Positions 45,001-53,135 of a DNA stretch of 64,000 bases are shown here, piece after piece (the stretch's first letter is position 1; every line of letters begins with the position of its first letter). A program made the translations under genes and the position numbers. Origin of the DNA: Streptomyces sp. BK208. GTDB taxonomy: Bacteria; Actinomycetota; Actinomycetes; Streptomycetales; Streptomycetaceae. The stretch covers positions 434,001-498,000 of the forward strand of contig NZ_SOAV01000003.1 in NCBI RefSeq assembly GCF_004364245.1. Reading direction: 5' to 3'. The notes below the pieces were generated by a model, which worked only from the letters and a program-made list of their open reading frames with translations, did no database searches and was not told the DNA's origin.

Positions 45001-47420
45001 GCGACCACCGCTCCCCAGCCCAACGCGGGCAGGAGGAAGTGGTGGACCGAGCCCTCCGGCAACGCTCCGTCACGGAAGGGGAGTTCCCTCGGAGCGAGCG
45101 TGTCCTTCTTCGACAGCCACTTGCCCTTGCCCAGCGCGTCCTTGTCGTAGATCCTGCGCCCTGCGCCGACCAGCGAGTTCCCGCGCCGCAGATGCAGGCC
45201 GAACCACGGGGCCTGCATCCCCGGGTGCATGGTGTTCAGCCACAGCGACACCTCCGCCAGCTCCACCGCCGTGGCGTTGAGGTCGACGCCGTACGCGTTG
45301 TGCAGGGCGACGTAGGCCTTGGCCTTCTGGAGTTCCACCGTGCGCTGGTCGGGCGCGATCTCCACGCCGGTCTCGGCCTCACGGCGCCGCAGGTACTCCG
45401 CGGCGACCTGGTCGACCGCCTCGTTGAGGAAGGCACCGGAGCCGAGGGCGGGCTCGCAGATCTTCCACTCCAGCAGCTCCCGCGCGGACGTCACCTCGCC
45501 GTTCTGGTCGAGGCGGTGCTTGAGCGCCAGTTCGACCGTGACTTCGGTCAGGGACTCCGGCGTGTAGTACGAGGCCGTGTTCTCGCGGTCGCGTCCCGCC
45601 AAGCGGTAGACGAACGACCCCGGCGGGTACTCGGCCCGCTCCGTGAGGCCCGTCTCCTCGTTCTGCCGCTGGACGAACACCTCGCTCGGATAGTCGTTCG
45701 CCCGGGACTCCGGGATCATCCAGCTGCCCTTGGCGGGGTCCCCGCCCTTCGCGACCTCGAAGAGGGTCTCGTCGGCGATGAAGCCGGTGTACGACATCAG
45801 GCCCTCGTACACGGCGCCGAGCTGGTTGATGCCGAGCTTGGCGTAGGAGATGAAGCCTCCGCGCTCGCCCCTGCGGCCCTTGGTCAGCATCAGGCGGCGC
45901 AGCACCTTGTGCAGGGTGGCGTTGCGCAGCCGGGTGTCGAAGTGCTCCGGTCCGGTGGCCGGGTCGTCCTCGTCGTGGGCGGGATTGGGCACTGCCGGGC
46001 CGATCAGGCGGATCGCGCCCGGCTCGAAGAGGTCGGAGCGCAGCGGCTCGAAGCGCAGGCCCACGTCCTCGCTGCGGCGGGCCCGACGGGCCTGCTCGAA
46101 GCGACGGGCGCGCAGGGCCAGCTGGGCCTCCGTCAGTTCTTCGCCCGTCGCCGACGGCTGCGCGGCTTCCGCAGCCGCTGCCACGCTGTCCGTGTCCCGC
46201 TCCGCCCGGTCCTCCGGCTCGGTGCCGTACGGGCGGTGGCCCTTGTTCACCATGCGGGTGAGGAGGTCGACCGACTGGTACAGGTGAAAGCCGTCCCGGG
46301 CCGTGGGGCCGACCAAGGTCTTCACCGCCAGGTCACCCAGACGCTGAAGGCCGTAACCGGCGCCGTACTCGGGATAGTCCGAGGGGAGGATGCCCAGCTC
46401 CGGGCGGGCCTCGGCGTAGAGCAGGAACAGGATGCGGTAGAGGTAGCGCAGCGATTCGCGGGTCAGGCGGCGGGCCAGGCGCTGGGGGTCGTCGAGGTCG
46501 GCGGGGGTCACGCCCTGCTCGGCCAGGCGCTCCAGGACGGCCTGGGCGATCAGCTCGACGGAGTCCTTCAGGCCCTCGCGGAGTTCCGTCGAGACGCCCA
46601 CGGCGTGTTTGGCCGACTTGGAGACGAGATCGTCCAGCGGGTTGGTACCCCCTGTCTCCGGGACGCGGAGCGAGTCGGCGCCGAACAGGGCTGCCACCGT
46701 GTCGAGTTCGCCGCCCGGGCGGTCGTCCCGGCGTTCCAGGGCGGAGTCGAGGCTGACGGCGAGGTAGCGGCCCTCGCTCCAGGCGGTCCGGTCGGCGAGG
46801 ACGACGACTCCGCCGACCAGGACGAGGACGTAGCGCGGTGGCTCGTCGGCGGCGAAGAGGAAGCGGACAAGGGTGTCGGCATCGGTGATCGGCTCGCCCT
46901 GGGGGATGTCGACCGGGTGCAGGAGCCGGCCGGGGCCGGCGGGGTCCCGGGCGGCGTCCGGTTCGGCGGCCCAGCCGCAGGCGAGGGCGACCAGGCCGGG
47001 TTCGGCGTGGGCGACCGGGATGTCGTAGGTGCGGCCGGCGCGCTCGATGGTCAGCGTGGCCGGCGCGGGGGTGTAGCCGAGGGCGCGCAGCACCCGGTCG
47101 TGGAGGTCCGCGGCCGTCTTGGTCCAGCGGGCGTCGTCGTAGGTGCGCCACCCCGATTCCTCGTCGGGAGCGTCCACCTCCGCCTGGGCGCGCTCGGCGA
47201 GGAAGGCACGGTCGGTGAAGTAGGGGGCGCGCAAGGCGCGCAGGCCCTGGCGGGGGGTGAGGAGGCGCGGCTCGTCCTCCGGTTTCCTGCTCTCCTCGGC
47301 CTCGTGTTCGGCCCAGCGGGCCAGCAGTCCGTCCTTCGCCTTGAGATCCTTGGGGAGGACTTCGGCGAGGTAGTGCGCGGAGAAGTAGTCGCCGTGGTTG
47401 ACCAGCGAGTCGTACGTCAC
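42033..47420 (-). CDS. drmMI: DISARM class 1-type adenine-specific DNA methyltransferase (DrmMI-like)
   Basis: 1795 residues, GTG start at 47420. N-terminal 600 residues are helical and of unclear role. MTase motif I is CEPALGSGAFLNEAVDQVA (about residue 660) and the catalytic motif IV is LQVGNPPWVRPEW (about 1122), NPPW being the N6-adenine signature; a long insertion separates them. From about residue 1140 onward (bases 42033-44000) is the presumed target-recognition half. Base use changes here: 43441-43500 has 34 G/C of 60, against 45 of 60 at 46441-46500. In class 1 DISARM, DrmMI marks self DNA. It follows drmD by 61 bp. An Eco57I-like or PglX-like enzyme is the alternative label. Confidence 0.83.
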   Translation of the reverse strand: MTYDSLVNHGDYFSAHYLAEVLPKDLKAKDGLLARWAEHEAEESRKPEDEPRLLTPRQGLRALRAPYFTDRAFLAERAQAEVDAPDEESGWRTYDDARWTKTAADLHDRVLRALGYTPAPATLTIERAGRTYDIPVAHAEPGLVALACGWAAEPDAARDPAGPGRLLHPVDIPQGEPITDADTLVRFLFAADEPPRYVLVLVGGVVVLADRTAWSEGRYLAVSLDSALERRDDRPGGELDTVAALFGADSLRVPETGGTNPLDDLVSKSAKHAVGVSTELREGLKDSVELIAQAVLERLAEQGVTPADLDDPQRLARRLTRESLRYLYRILFLLYAEARPELGILPSDYPEYGAGYGLQRLGDLAVKTLVGPTARDGFHLYQSVDLLTRMVNKGHRPYGTEPEDRAERDTDSVAAAAEAAQPSATGEELTEAQLALRARRFEQARRARRSEDVGLRFEPLRSDLFEPGAIRLIGPAVPNPAHDEDDPATGPEHFDTRLRNATLHKVLRRLMLTKGRRGERGGFISYAKLGINQLGAVYEGLMSYTGFIADETLFEVAKGGDPAKGSWMIPESRANDYPSEVFVQRQNEETGLTERAEYPPGSFVYRLAGRDRENTASYYTPESLTEVTVELALKHRLDQNGEVTSARELLEWKICEPALGSGAFLNEAVDQVAAEYLRRREAETGVEIAPDQRTVELQKAKAYVALHNAYGVDLNATAVELAEVSLWLNTMHPGMQAPWFGLHLRRGNSLVGAGRRIYDKDALGKGKWLSKKDTLAPRELPFRDGALPEGSVHHFLLPALGWGAVVADAKSKKIAEELDKAAVQRMEKWRSGVLRAPKTVAQRRRLQGVARRAEFLWKLVIERLKQSEREISREIDVWGADWLEHPEQAVPKEVVYGDLTRPGTPYWRLKTVMDVWCALWFWPLDRVGELDGSEAVSYGDGDDARAGQPSVEATVDPSGPAPGDQAWVKESLFDDGLPQQLEMEDTGSASAAGDKKPARKRTAARPKGRREVIPLATLDDWIDFLECALGATDVPADSLVAEFPSLAALRDYEVELDAFMGMDSPFRLKARFPWLDTVEDVAGSEDRDDAGADGGMGFFHWELHFAHVFAGEAGGFDLQVGNPPWVRPEWKEDPVLAERDPWFMLTEKPSAAVRKARVAELFQRAEARAYFVNELVTIMGVSNQLGSPVVYPILDGKRPDLYRAFMCQTWAHAARNGTVGLIHPDSHFNGDRDGLLRAAAYKRLRVHGEFVNSGNRFFPPPVGRSSHFGLHIYGVEGEIGFDHLSWLFSVDALRLSAQHDGSGPDPGVRYGETWDERPHKKRIIRVDRATLERWQRLTGNEDQVVEQGRLLSPVSVAEGAAIEALANYQLKVGELPPISSGYNETLAKRDGVIDYNHPSEDGAVFRPERWDDVILRGPQLGLSNPLFKQPSQGSGEVLGLNLLAVSDDAVPETEYVRVATPEKYADKQDKWFDKGGFMRLRGSEEAAAQARRVLAEARDVPENEIDSDDVDRYFVGRSTHSYTKYYRVAWREMIAPDTERSLYVALIPPGAAHIDLVHSMYMGDNRLTALTAGFWAGLPVDYLLRTTGVGHLKKAPARRMPAPSQGHPLESALLLRTLRLNCLTSAYGEIWSELYDPTWPAYEPWACKWPELQPLHEVGPGWTHATPLRSERTRRAAQVEVDALVAVWLGVDADALIAMYRARFPILQDFDAVTWFDARERRIAGNRYTYGHGQTKEHYEHLRAHFDGERTDPPEGYTPPFYKANREAEMREAHAYFSARLQAAIDQGKWTPPPT

Positions 47421-47481
47421 GTCAGGACCGTTTCTGCGGATGGTTCTGCGGGTGGCTTTCGGATGGTGGGGCCGGTGCCGG

Positions 47482-50439
47482 TCAGGCGCGGTCGAGGACG
47501 GCCAGGACGCGCAGCAGCGGGCGGCCGGTGGCGGTGAGCTTGTCGGCCAGTTCCGTCTGGTCGCGGATGGTGTCCTCGATCACGCGGCCGGGCAGCAGGG
47601 CCTCCTGCTGCCAGCGGCCGAGGCGTGCACGGTAGTCGTCGAGCTGGGCGCTGATCTGCCGGGTCCAGGCGTCCTTGCGTTCCTCCAGGTGCTCGCGGGC
47701 GGCGGCGACGGCAGCCGGGACGAGCCTCTGAAGGGCGGGCAGGTCACTGGGTGCTGCCGGATTCGCCATGTCGGGGCCGACGCCGGCCTCCGTCAGGGCG
47801 TCCGGCATCGGCACCACCTCGGCGGTGCCGGGCAGACCGCGGACGGCCATCCACTCCACGACCGTGGGGCGGCCCAGCTTGTTGGAGTAGATGCCCTGGA
47901 CGAGGAAGACCGGGCCGGTCGCGCCGGGGGTGAGGAGGACGGGTGCCTGCTGGCGGCCGAGCTGGACGAGGACCTTGTCGACGAGCCATTCCACCAGGGG
48001 ATGGATGTCGGTGAGGTAGCCCACGGCGGGCCAGCTGGAGCCGGACTTGCCTCGGGCCTCGTCCAGACTGTGCTGTCCGAGGCGCCGATCGAAGGTGACC
48101 CGGAGCCGGTCCTTCAGCTTCTGCTCCCGCAGATAGTCGGGGGGCAGGACGTCCAGGCGGTGCAGGAGATCGGGTGCCTTCGCGGTGGCGAGACTCAGGT
48201 AGGGGGAGGACTCGCCGTGCGGGAGCTTCTGATGGTGCTCGGAGAGGTCGAGCACGTCGTGCGGGCGTTCGTCGTAGACCTCGTCGAGGGCCGCACGGAC
48301 GAACGCCTCGGTGTCGCCGCCGAACAGGGTAGGGACCTGTGCCCTGGGCACCGGCCGGTGCTCGGGCAGGACGGACGACTGGGAGAAGAGCGCGGTCAGC
48401 GGATCGCCCTGGGTGGGCGAACCGGCCAGCGACTCCTCGACGGTGCGGCCCGCGAGAAGATCCCTGATCAGGCGGCGTTCCTCCTCCTCCGCGCGGTACA
48501 GGCCGGTGACCGCCTCGGCGGTACCGTCCAGGCGATAGGCCTCCTCCTCGCGTTCGAGGAGTTTCTCGGCGACCGTGCGGTCGTCCTTCGCGCCCTGGGT
48601 AGCGGAGTGCAGGATCAGTGCCCGGAACCGGGGGTTGTGCTTCTGGCCGTAGCGGTCGATGCGGCCGTTGCGCTGCTCGATGCGGATCAGCGACCAGGGG
48701 ATGTCGTAGTGCACGAGGTCGTGGCACTGGCGGTGCAGGTTGACGCCCTCGGAAGCCACGTCACCGGTGAACAGGATGCGCACGGGGTGGTGGGCCAGAC
48801 CGAACGCCTCCACGACCTCCATCTGTTCCTTGTCGGACAGCCCGCCGTGCATGATCCGCACGGCCTGCTTCGCCTGGCCCTCGGTGAATCCGAGCCTGTC
48901 CGGCACGACCTTGGCGAGCCACTTCAGCGTTTCGACGCGTTCGGAGAAGACGACGACGCGCGTGGCCGAACCGGGGCGTACTCCCATGGCGGAAAGCTGC
49001 TCCACGAGGGCGTCCAGCTTCGACGAGTCGCCCCGTGTGCCGGCCTCCCCGATGGCGGACGTGAGCGCCCGCAGGCGCTCCAGTGCGGCGAGTTCCGTGG
49101 CGATGCGAGTGGCCGCCGGGGTGCCGGGGGCGGTCTTCGCCGTCTTGTCGTTCAGGGTGCTGATCCGGGTGGTCACGGTCTTGGCGAGCGCCCGGTGGGA
49201 AGAGAGGAAGGCCTTCAGGAGCGTGTACGGGAAGAGGCGGTCCTCGGTGGGCGCCGCACGGCCGGACGGCGCGGTGCCGAACTCGGTGGAGGTGTCCGGC
49301 GCCGGGATCCAGTGCCGCGTCAACTCGGCGAAGATCCGTTCCTCGGCCTCGGTGGCGGTGCACGGCACGGAGACGGTGGGATCGCGGTCGGCCCACTCCT
49401 TGCCGATCTGGTCCCGTACCTCGGGGTGGACCTTGGTCCGGCGGATGAAGAGGTGCCCCAGGTCCTTCTCGGCGTCGTAGTCGCTCGGGTCCGCGATCGC
49501 GGCCGGGTCGAGGAGGCTGATCAGTTCGGCGAAGGACCTGCCGTCCCCGTTGTGCGGAGTGGCGCTGGCCAGGAGCAGGGCGTCGGTGTTCGGGGCGAGG
49601 ACGCGTGCCAGGGCGTTGCGCTGGCTGCCCCGGTTGATGAGGTTGTGCGACTCGTCGATGACGACCGCGTCCCACTGGATCCTCTCCAGGTGGTGGCGGT
49701 ACTGGCCGATGTTCTTGAGAGTGTCGACGGAGACGATGACCCGCTTGTAGTGGGTGAAGGGGTTGCGGCCGGCCGGGATCTCCCGCTGGATGCGCTGGAT
49801 ACCGACCGAGTCCAGGCGGATGAGCGGGATCGAGAAGCGGGTCCACAGCTCGTGCTGGAACTGCTCCAGGACGTGCTGCGGAGTGACGACGAGGATGCGC
49901 TCGCCCCGGCCGCGGCGGATCAGCTCGGCCAGGGTGAGGCCGATCTCCAGGGTCTTGCCGAGGCCGACGACGTCGGCGATGAGCAGTCGGGGGCGCAGGT
50001 TGGCGAGAGAGAGGGCCAGCTCGGCGGGGCGCTGCTGGTAGCTGAGCGGGTCGACGAGGAAACGGTCGGCGAGCGCCAGTCCGCGTTCGGTCTGCGGGAG
50101 CGGGGTCTTGCGCAGCAGAGCCTCCAGGAAGAGACGGCTGCGGCGGAAGTGGTCGGTGGGGTCTTCGACCAGCTCCGTGTCCTCGGGGTCCAGAAGGCGG
50201 ACCCCGTCACCGGCCAGGCGCTCGATCTCGGTGAAGAAGACGGCCGGCTCGTCCCGGACGAACTCCGAGACGCCCACGGCCTCGATCTTGGCTCCGTCAC
50301 GGCTCGGGCTGACGCTCTTCACCAGCCATTCCTCGTCTCGGACGAGGATCTGGGCCCCCGGCGGGAACCTCATCTCGGAGGCGTCCGCCGCCTCAGAGGT
50401 CACCGACTGCTCCGGCCGCCCGTCCGGCTGGTGGGTCAC
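47482..50439 (-). CDS. drmD: SNF2-type helicase DrmD-like
   Basis: 985 residues from GTG 50439, which has GGAGG eight bases upstream; an ATG at 50508 would add 23 residues but has no ribosome site. N-terminal PPGAQILVRDEEWLV is a small SH3-like beta segment seen in DrmD/RapA-type proteins. Motor motifs: Walker A IADVVGLGKTLEIGLTLA (about 130), DESH box AVVIDESHNLINRGSQ (about 230), SATPHNGDGRSF, and helicase C motif VI IRIEQRNGRIDRYGQKHNP (about 585). A 350-residue C-terminal part follows. In class 1 DISARM, drmD lies directly before drmMI, as here. RapA-like remodelling ATPase is the conservative description. Confidence 0.83.
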   Translation of the reverse strand: MTHQPDGRPEQSVTSEAADASEMRFPPGAQILVRDEEWLVKSVSPSRDGAKIEAVGVSEFVRDEPAVFFTEIERLAGDGVRLLDPEDTELVEDPTDHFRRSRLFLEALLRKTPLPQTERGLALADRFLVDPLSYQQRPAELALSLANLRPRLLIADVVGLGKTLEIGLTLAELIRRGRGERILVVTPQHVLEQFQHELWTRFSIPLIRLDSVGIQRIQREIPAGRNPFTHYKRVIVSVDTLKNIGQYRHHLERIQWDAVVIDESHNLINRGSQRNALARVLAPNTDALLLASATPHNGDGRSFAELISLLDPAAIADPSDYDAEKDLGHLFIRRTKVHPEVRDQIGKEWADRDPTVSVPCTATEAEERIFAELTRHWIPAPDTSTEFGTAPSGRAAPTEDRLFPYTLLKAFLSSHRALAKTVTTRISTLNDKTAKTAPGTPAATRIATELAALERLRALTSAIGEAGTRGDSSKLDALVEQLSAMGVRPGSATRVVVFSERVETLKWLAKVVPDRLGFTEGQAKQAVRIMHGGLSDKEQMEVVEAFGLAHHPVRILFTGDVASEGVNLHRQCHDLVHYDIPWSLIRIEQRNGRIDRYGQKHNPRFRALILHSATQGAKDDRTVAEKLLEREEEAYRLDGTAEAVTGLYRAEEEERRLIRDLLAGRTVEESLAGSPTQGDPLTALFSQSSVLPEHRPVPRAQVPTLFGGDTEAFVRAALDEVYDERPHDVLDLSEHHQKLPHGESSPYLSLATAKAPDLLHRLDVLPPDYLREQKLKDRLRVTFDRRLGQHSLDEARGKSGSSWPAVGYLTDIHPLVEWLVDKVLVQLGRQQAPVLLTPGATGPVFLVQGIYSNKLGRPTVVEWMAVRGLPGTAEVVPMPDALTEAGVGPDMANPAAPSDLPALQRLVPAAVAAAREHLEERKDAWTRQISAQLDDYRARLGRWQQEALLPGRVIEDTIRDQTELADKLTATGRPLLRVLAVLDRA

Positions 50440-50580
50440 GCTCGCCGCCTCCGTCTCCTGCACACGCCGGCCACGGGAAGTGGCCGAAATACCGGGCAAG
50501 TCTTCCATGCCGGAGGATGTCCGCGCAGGTCACTGCGGTAATCCTGCGGCGCGACACGAGACGTCCTCGCCGCGGCCGGA

Positions 50581-51768
50581 TCAGCGGGCCCCACTGCACG
50601 CCGGGACGAACGCCGCGTTCCTCGCATATGCCGTACGCAGGTCCTCGGCGATGGCATGCGCAGTGGCCGCATCGGGTGTGCGCCCGCCCGTCGAGCGCCT
50701 GCGCGGCGCGGCCGGAACCGGGGGCGGGGCGAGAGTGACCGTGCGTACCTCGGCGGAGCCCGGCAGGACAGGCACGGGACCGGGAGGTGACACGGACGGG
50801 ATCGGAAGCCCTTCGGCGGGTTCCGGGGAGGGTTCGACGAGCGTCGGCTCGTACTCGGCGATCGGCCCCGGCGGCAGCACCGGCCGACCGTCGACATGCG
50901 GCGCCGTCCGCTCGATCAGCCGCTGCCGGGCCTGGCGGGCGGTGAGGCCCGAGTCGGTGAGGACGGTCACCAGACCACCGGTCACCTCGATGAGAGACGG
51001 ACGGTCGACCGGGTCGTGGGCGAGCATCGCGGACACCATGGGGAGCAGGTGGCCGGGCAGGCCGGTCAGATCGGGCGCCTGGTCCGGGTCACCGATCCTG
51101 GACGCCACCGCGAGCCAGTTCGTGCCGTCGTACGGGTAGTGGCCGGTGGCCGCGAAGAGCAGCACCGCGCCGAGGGCGTAGACATCGGCGGCCGCGGTCA
51201 GGTGATGGTTCCCCTCCGCCTGCTCGGGCGGCATGCACAGTACGCTGCCGACCACGACTCCGGTCGCGGTCAGCGTCGTACGCCGCTCCGCGAGGACCGC
51301 GAGTCCGAAGTCGATCACCTTGGGCCCGTCCGGCCCCAACAGGATGTTCTGCGGTTTGAGGTCGCGGTGCAGCAGCTCGGCCAGGTGGACGGAGGTGAGC
51401 CCCTCGGCGAGCAGCGCTCCGAGGCTCGCGGTCTCGACGAGCGGCAGTGGGCCGTGATCTTGGACGTGGCGCAGGAGATCGGGTCCGGGGACGTAGTCGA
51501 CGGCCAGCCAGGGCCGTTCGGCCAGCGGATCGGCACCGGCGAACGCGGCGACGCGCGGACCGAACACCTTCTTCAGGTTTTCCACCTCGAGCACGAACCG
51601 GCTGCGGGTCTCGGCGTCGAGTACGGACGCCTTGATCACCTTGACGCCCACCAGCTGGCCGGCGGGTGACTCACCCAGATACACCCGGCCCATGCCGCCG
51701 GATCCGATCCGGCCGCGGAGGGCGTAGCCCCCGATGTGCGTGGGGTCGTCACTCCTCAGCGGTTCCAC
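50581..51768 (-). CDS. Soluble eukaryotic-type Ser/Thr protein kinase
   Basis: 395 residues, GTG start at 51768. Complete kinase core: glycine loop GSGGMGRVYLG (about 19-29), catalytic Lys VKVIK, catalytic loop LHRDLKPQNILL (about 138), DFG as IDFGLAV and the P+1 region MPPEQAEG. After residue 275 comes a proline-rich tail and a short helical end; no membrane segment or PASTA/beta-propeller sensor is present, unlike PknB. It is 141 bp upstream of the drmD GTG on the same strand, so co-transcription with drmD-drmMI is possible. Kinases occur in some defence systems (PglW, Stk2), but they are also common in Streptomyces. Confidence 0.87.
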   Translation of the reverse strand: MEPLRSDDPTHIGGYALRGRIGSGGMGRVYLGESPAGQLVGVKVIKASVLDAETRSRFVLEVENLKKVFGPRVAAFAGADPLAERPWLAVDYVPGPDLLRHVQDHGPLPLVETASLGALLAEGLTSVHLAELLHRDLKPQNILLGPDGPKVIDFGLAVLAERRTTLTATGVVVGSVLCMPPEQAEGNHHLTAAADVYALGAVLLFAATGHYPYDGTNWLAVASRIGDPDQAPDLTGLPGHLLPMVSAMLAHDPVDRPSLIEVTGGLVTVLTDSGLTARQARQRLIERTAPHVDGRPVLPPGPIAEYEPTLVEPSPEPAEGLPIPSVSPPGPVPVLPGSAEVRTVTLAPPPVPAAPRRRSTGGRTPDAATAHAIAEDLRTAYARNAAFVPACSGAR

Positions 51769-51848
51769 AGCAACCCAACTCCCCCTGAGCGTCCGGTACC
51801 CGGCCCGCGCGGCACCCGCACGGCCGGTGGGCCACAGTGTAGAGCGAC

Positions 51849-51881
51849 GGCCCGCCCCCGCAACGAGGACGGCGGCGGGCC
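51849..51881 (-). terminator. Hairpin after xlnC
   Basis: GGCCCGCC at 51849-51856 pairs with GGCGGGCC at 51874-51881 (17-base loop), 36 bp beyond the xlnC stop and upstream of the kinase start. It would insulate the kinase-drmD-drmMI run from xylanase transcription. Confidence 0.5.
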
Positions 51882-51917
51882 CGCTACAGGGAGGGAGCTG
51901 ATGGCACCGGGCAGAGG

Positions 51918-52625
51918 TCAGCCGCTGACCGTGACGGTGGAGCTTCCACTGCTCTGGTAGCCCTCGGTGGCCATGATCATGTAGTACCTGAACTGGCCCA
52001 GGTTCATGCCCGCGCGCGCCCAGGCGTCGAAGTGGTTGCCGGTGGTGATGGTGCCGGAGCCGCTGGTCACCTTCGACTGCCGGACGCTCCAGTACTGGTC
52101 GAAGGTGCGGGTGCCCTCGACGGAGGGGGCGTTGTACCGCGTCGTCTTGTAGATGTCGTACGTGCCGCCGTCGCTGGAGACGGTGCCCCGGTACTCGCCG
52201 GTGGGCCGGTAGCTGCCCCAGTTGTCGACGATGTAGTACTCCACCAGCGGGTTGGAGGTCCAGCCGTAGAGGCAGCCGTATCCGTTGCCCGACGGGTTGA
52301 AGTAGCCGTTGTAGCGGACCGTCCTGCGTCCGCCGGTGCTCCAGCCCTTGCCGGCGACGAAGTTCCCGCAGTTGGTCCACTTGGTGCTGTAGCTGCCGCC
52401 GCCGTTGAGCGTCATGGAGACCGAACCGCCGCCGTCGGTCCAGAACGAGTAGTACAGGCCGTCGGTGCCGGTCTGGCTGGTGGTGATGGTGGTGGCGGCC
52501 TGGGCGGTGCCGGGCAGCAACAGCCCGGACGCGGTGGCGAGCGCGACGGTGCCGGCGCCGCCGAGGAAGCCCCGTCGGCTCAAGCCGTTGAGCGGAGCGG
52601 GGTTGTTGCTCTGGTCCTGCTGCAT
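51918..52625 (-). CDS. xlnC: Tat-secreted GH11 endo-1,4-beta-xylanase
   Basis: 235 residues, no carbohydrate-binding module. Twin-arginine signal [20 protein letters not shown] with cleavage after AQAA near residue 45, as in S. lividans XlnC, which it matches closely from memory. GH11 jelly-roll: nucleophile Glu in [19 protein letters not shown] and acid/base Glu in [14 protein letters not shown]. Secreted folded through Tat; cuts xylan. ATG at 52625 with GGGAGG four bases upstream. Its upstream region carries the CGAAACTTTCG box shared with xlnA, so both xylanases flanking the defence island probably belong to one regulon. Confidence 0.96.
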   Translation of the reverse strand: MQQDQSNNPAPLNGLSRRGFLGGAGTVALATASGLLLPGTAQAATTITTSQTGTDGLYYSFWTDGGGSVSMTLNGGGSYSTKWTNCGNFVAGKGWSTGGRRTVRYNGYFNPSGNGYGCLYGWTSNPLVEYYIVDNWGSYRPTGEYRGTVSSDGGTYDIYKTTRYNAPSVEGTRTFDQYWSVRQSKVTSGSGTITTGNHFDAWARAGMNLGQFRYYMIMATEGYQSSGSSTVTVSG

Positions 52626-53135
52626 GCATCCTCCCGATGAAGGCTGGTGGGGGGCGGGCGAGTTGTGTCGCCCGCGGCCTTGCATGGACCACGGCGGGGA
52701 TCGTTCGACGCCGTGCCGTGACGAGCCGGCCGCCCTTCCCGAGCGCATGGCGCGAGGAAGCGCGGTCTCCTGTCGTTCGGTGGCCACAGTTTTCGTAGAC
52801 CGACATGCCCCTGTCAACAGTTTCGACGAGCTTTCGGAAACAGCCCTCAGGGCGGCGATGGGCCCCGACTTATCCATCTACGCAGATGAAGCAGGCTCTT
52901 GGGCAGCTCTTCACAGACGCTGCAACCGGGCTTCGAACCGCAATCTCCGCAAGCATGTACGAAGGATTCGAAACTTTCGAGCGGCCTTGGACGCATGCGG
53001 TTCGTGCAGACCGGCCCGGCGGCTCAGCCCAGGGCCGGGACACGACGAACCGGGGACCGGTTCACGCCTCGTGCACATCGGCGTCCGGCCCCCGGGCGGC
53101 CCCGGGCGGCTCGTGGGCGGCTCCCGGGCCGTGGT
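52626..53135 (-). promoter_or_regulatory. xlnC upstream region with xylanase-type box
   Basis: 510 bp without a gene, less GC-rich than its surroundings. Contains the perfect palindrome CGAAACTTTCG at 52969-52979 and TTTCG half-sites at 52821-52825 and 52832-52836. The last 130 bp before 53135 are CCCGGG-rich and probably hold the RNase J terminator. The full box is rather far (344 bp) from the xlnC start, so half-sites closer in may matter more. Confidence 0.6.

Noticed and set aside
42033-47420. BREX PglX as the identity of the methyltransferase
   Set aside because: No PglZ, BrxC or Lon-like partners in the window; a drmD-like gene precedes it and drmA/drmB are nearby, which favours DrmMI. 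Not fully excluded without a profile search.
44766-50541. Long plus-strand frames opposite drmMI and drmD
   Set aside because: Same reason: shadow frames with valine/glycine/arginine bias and no motifs.
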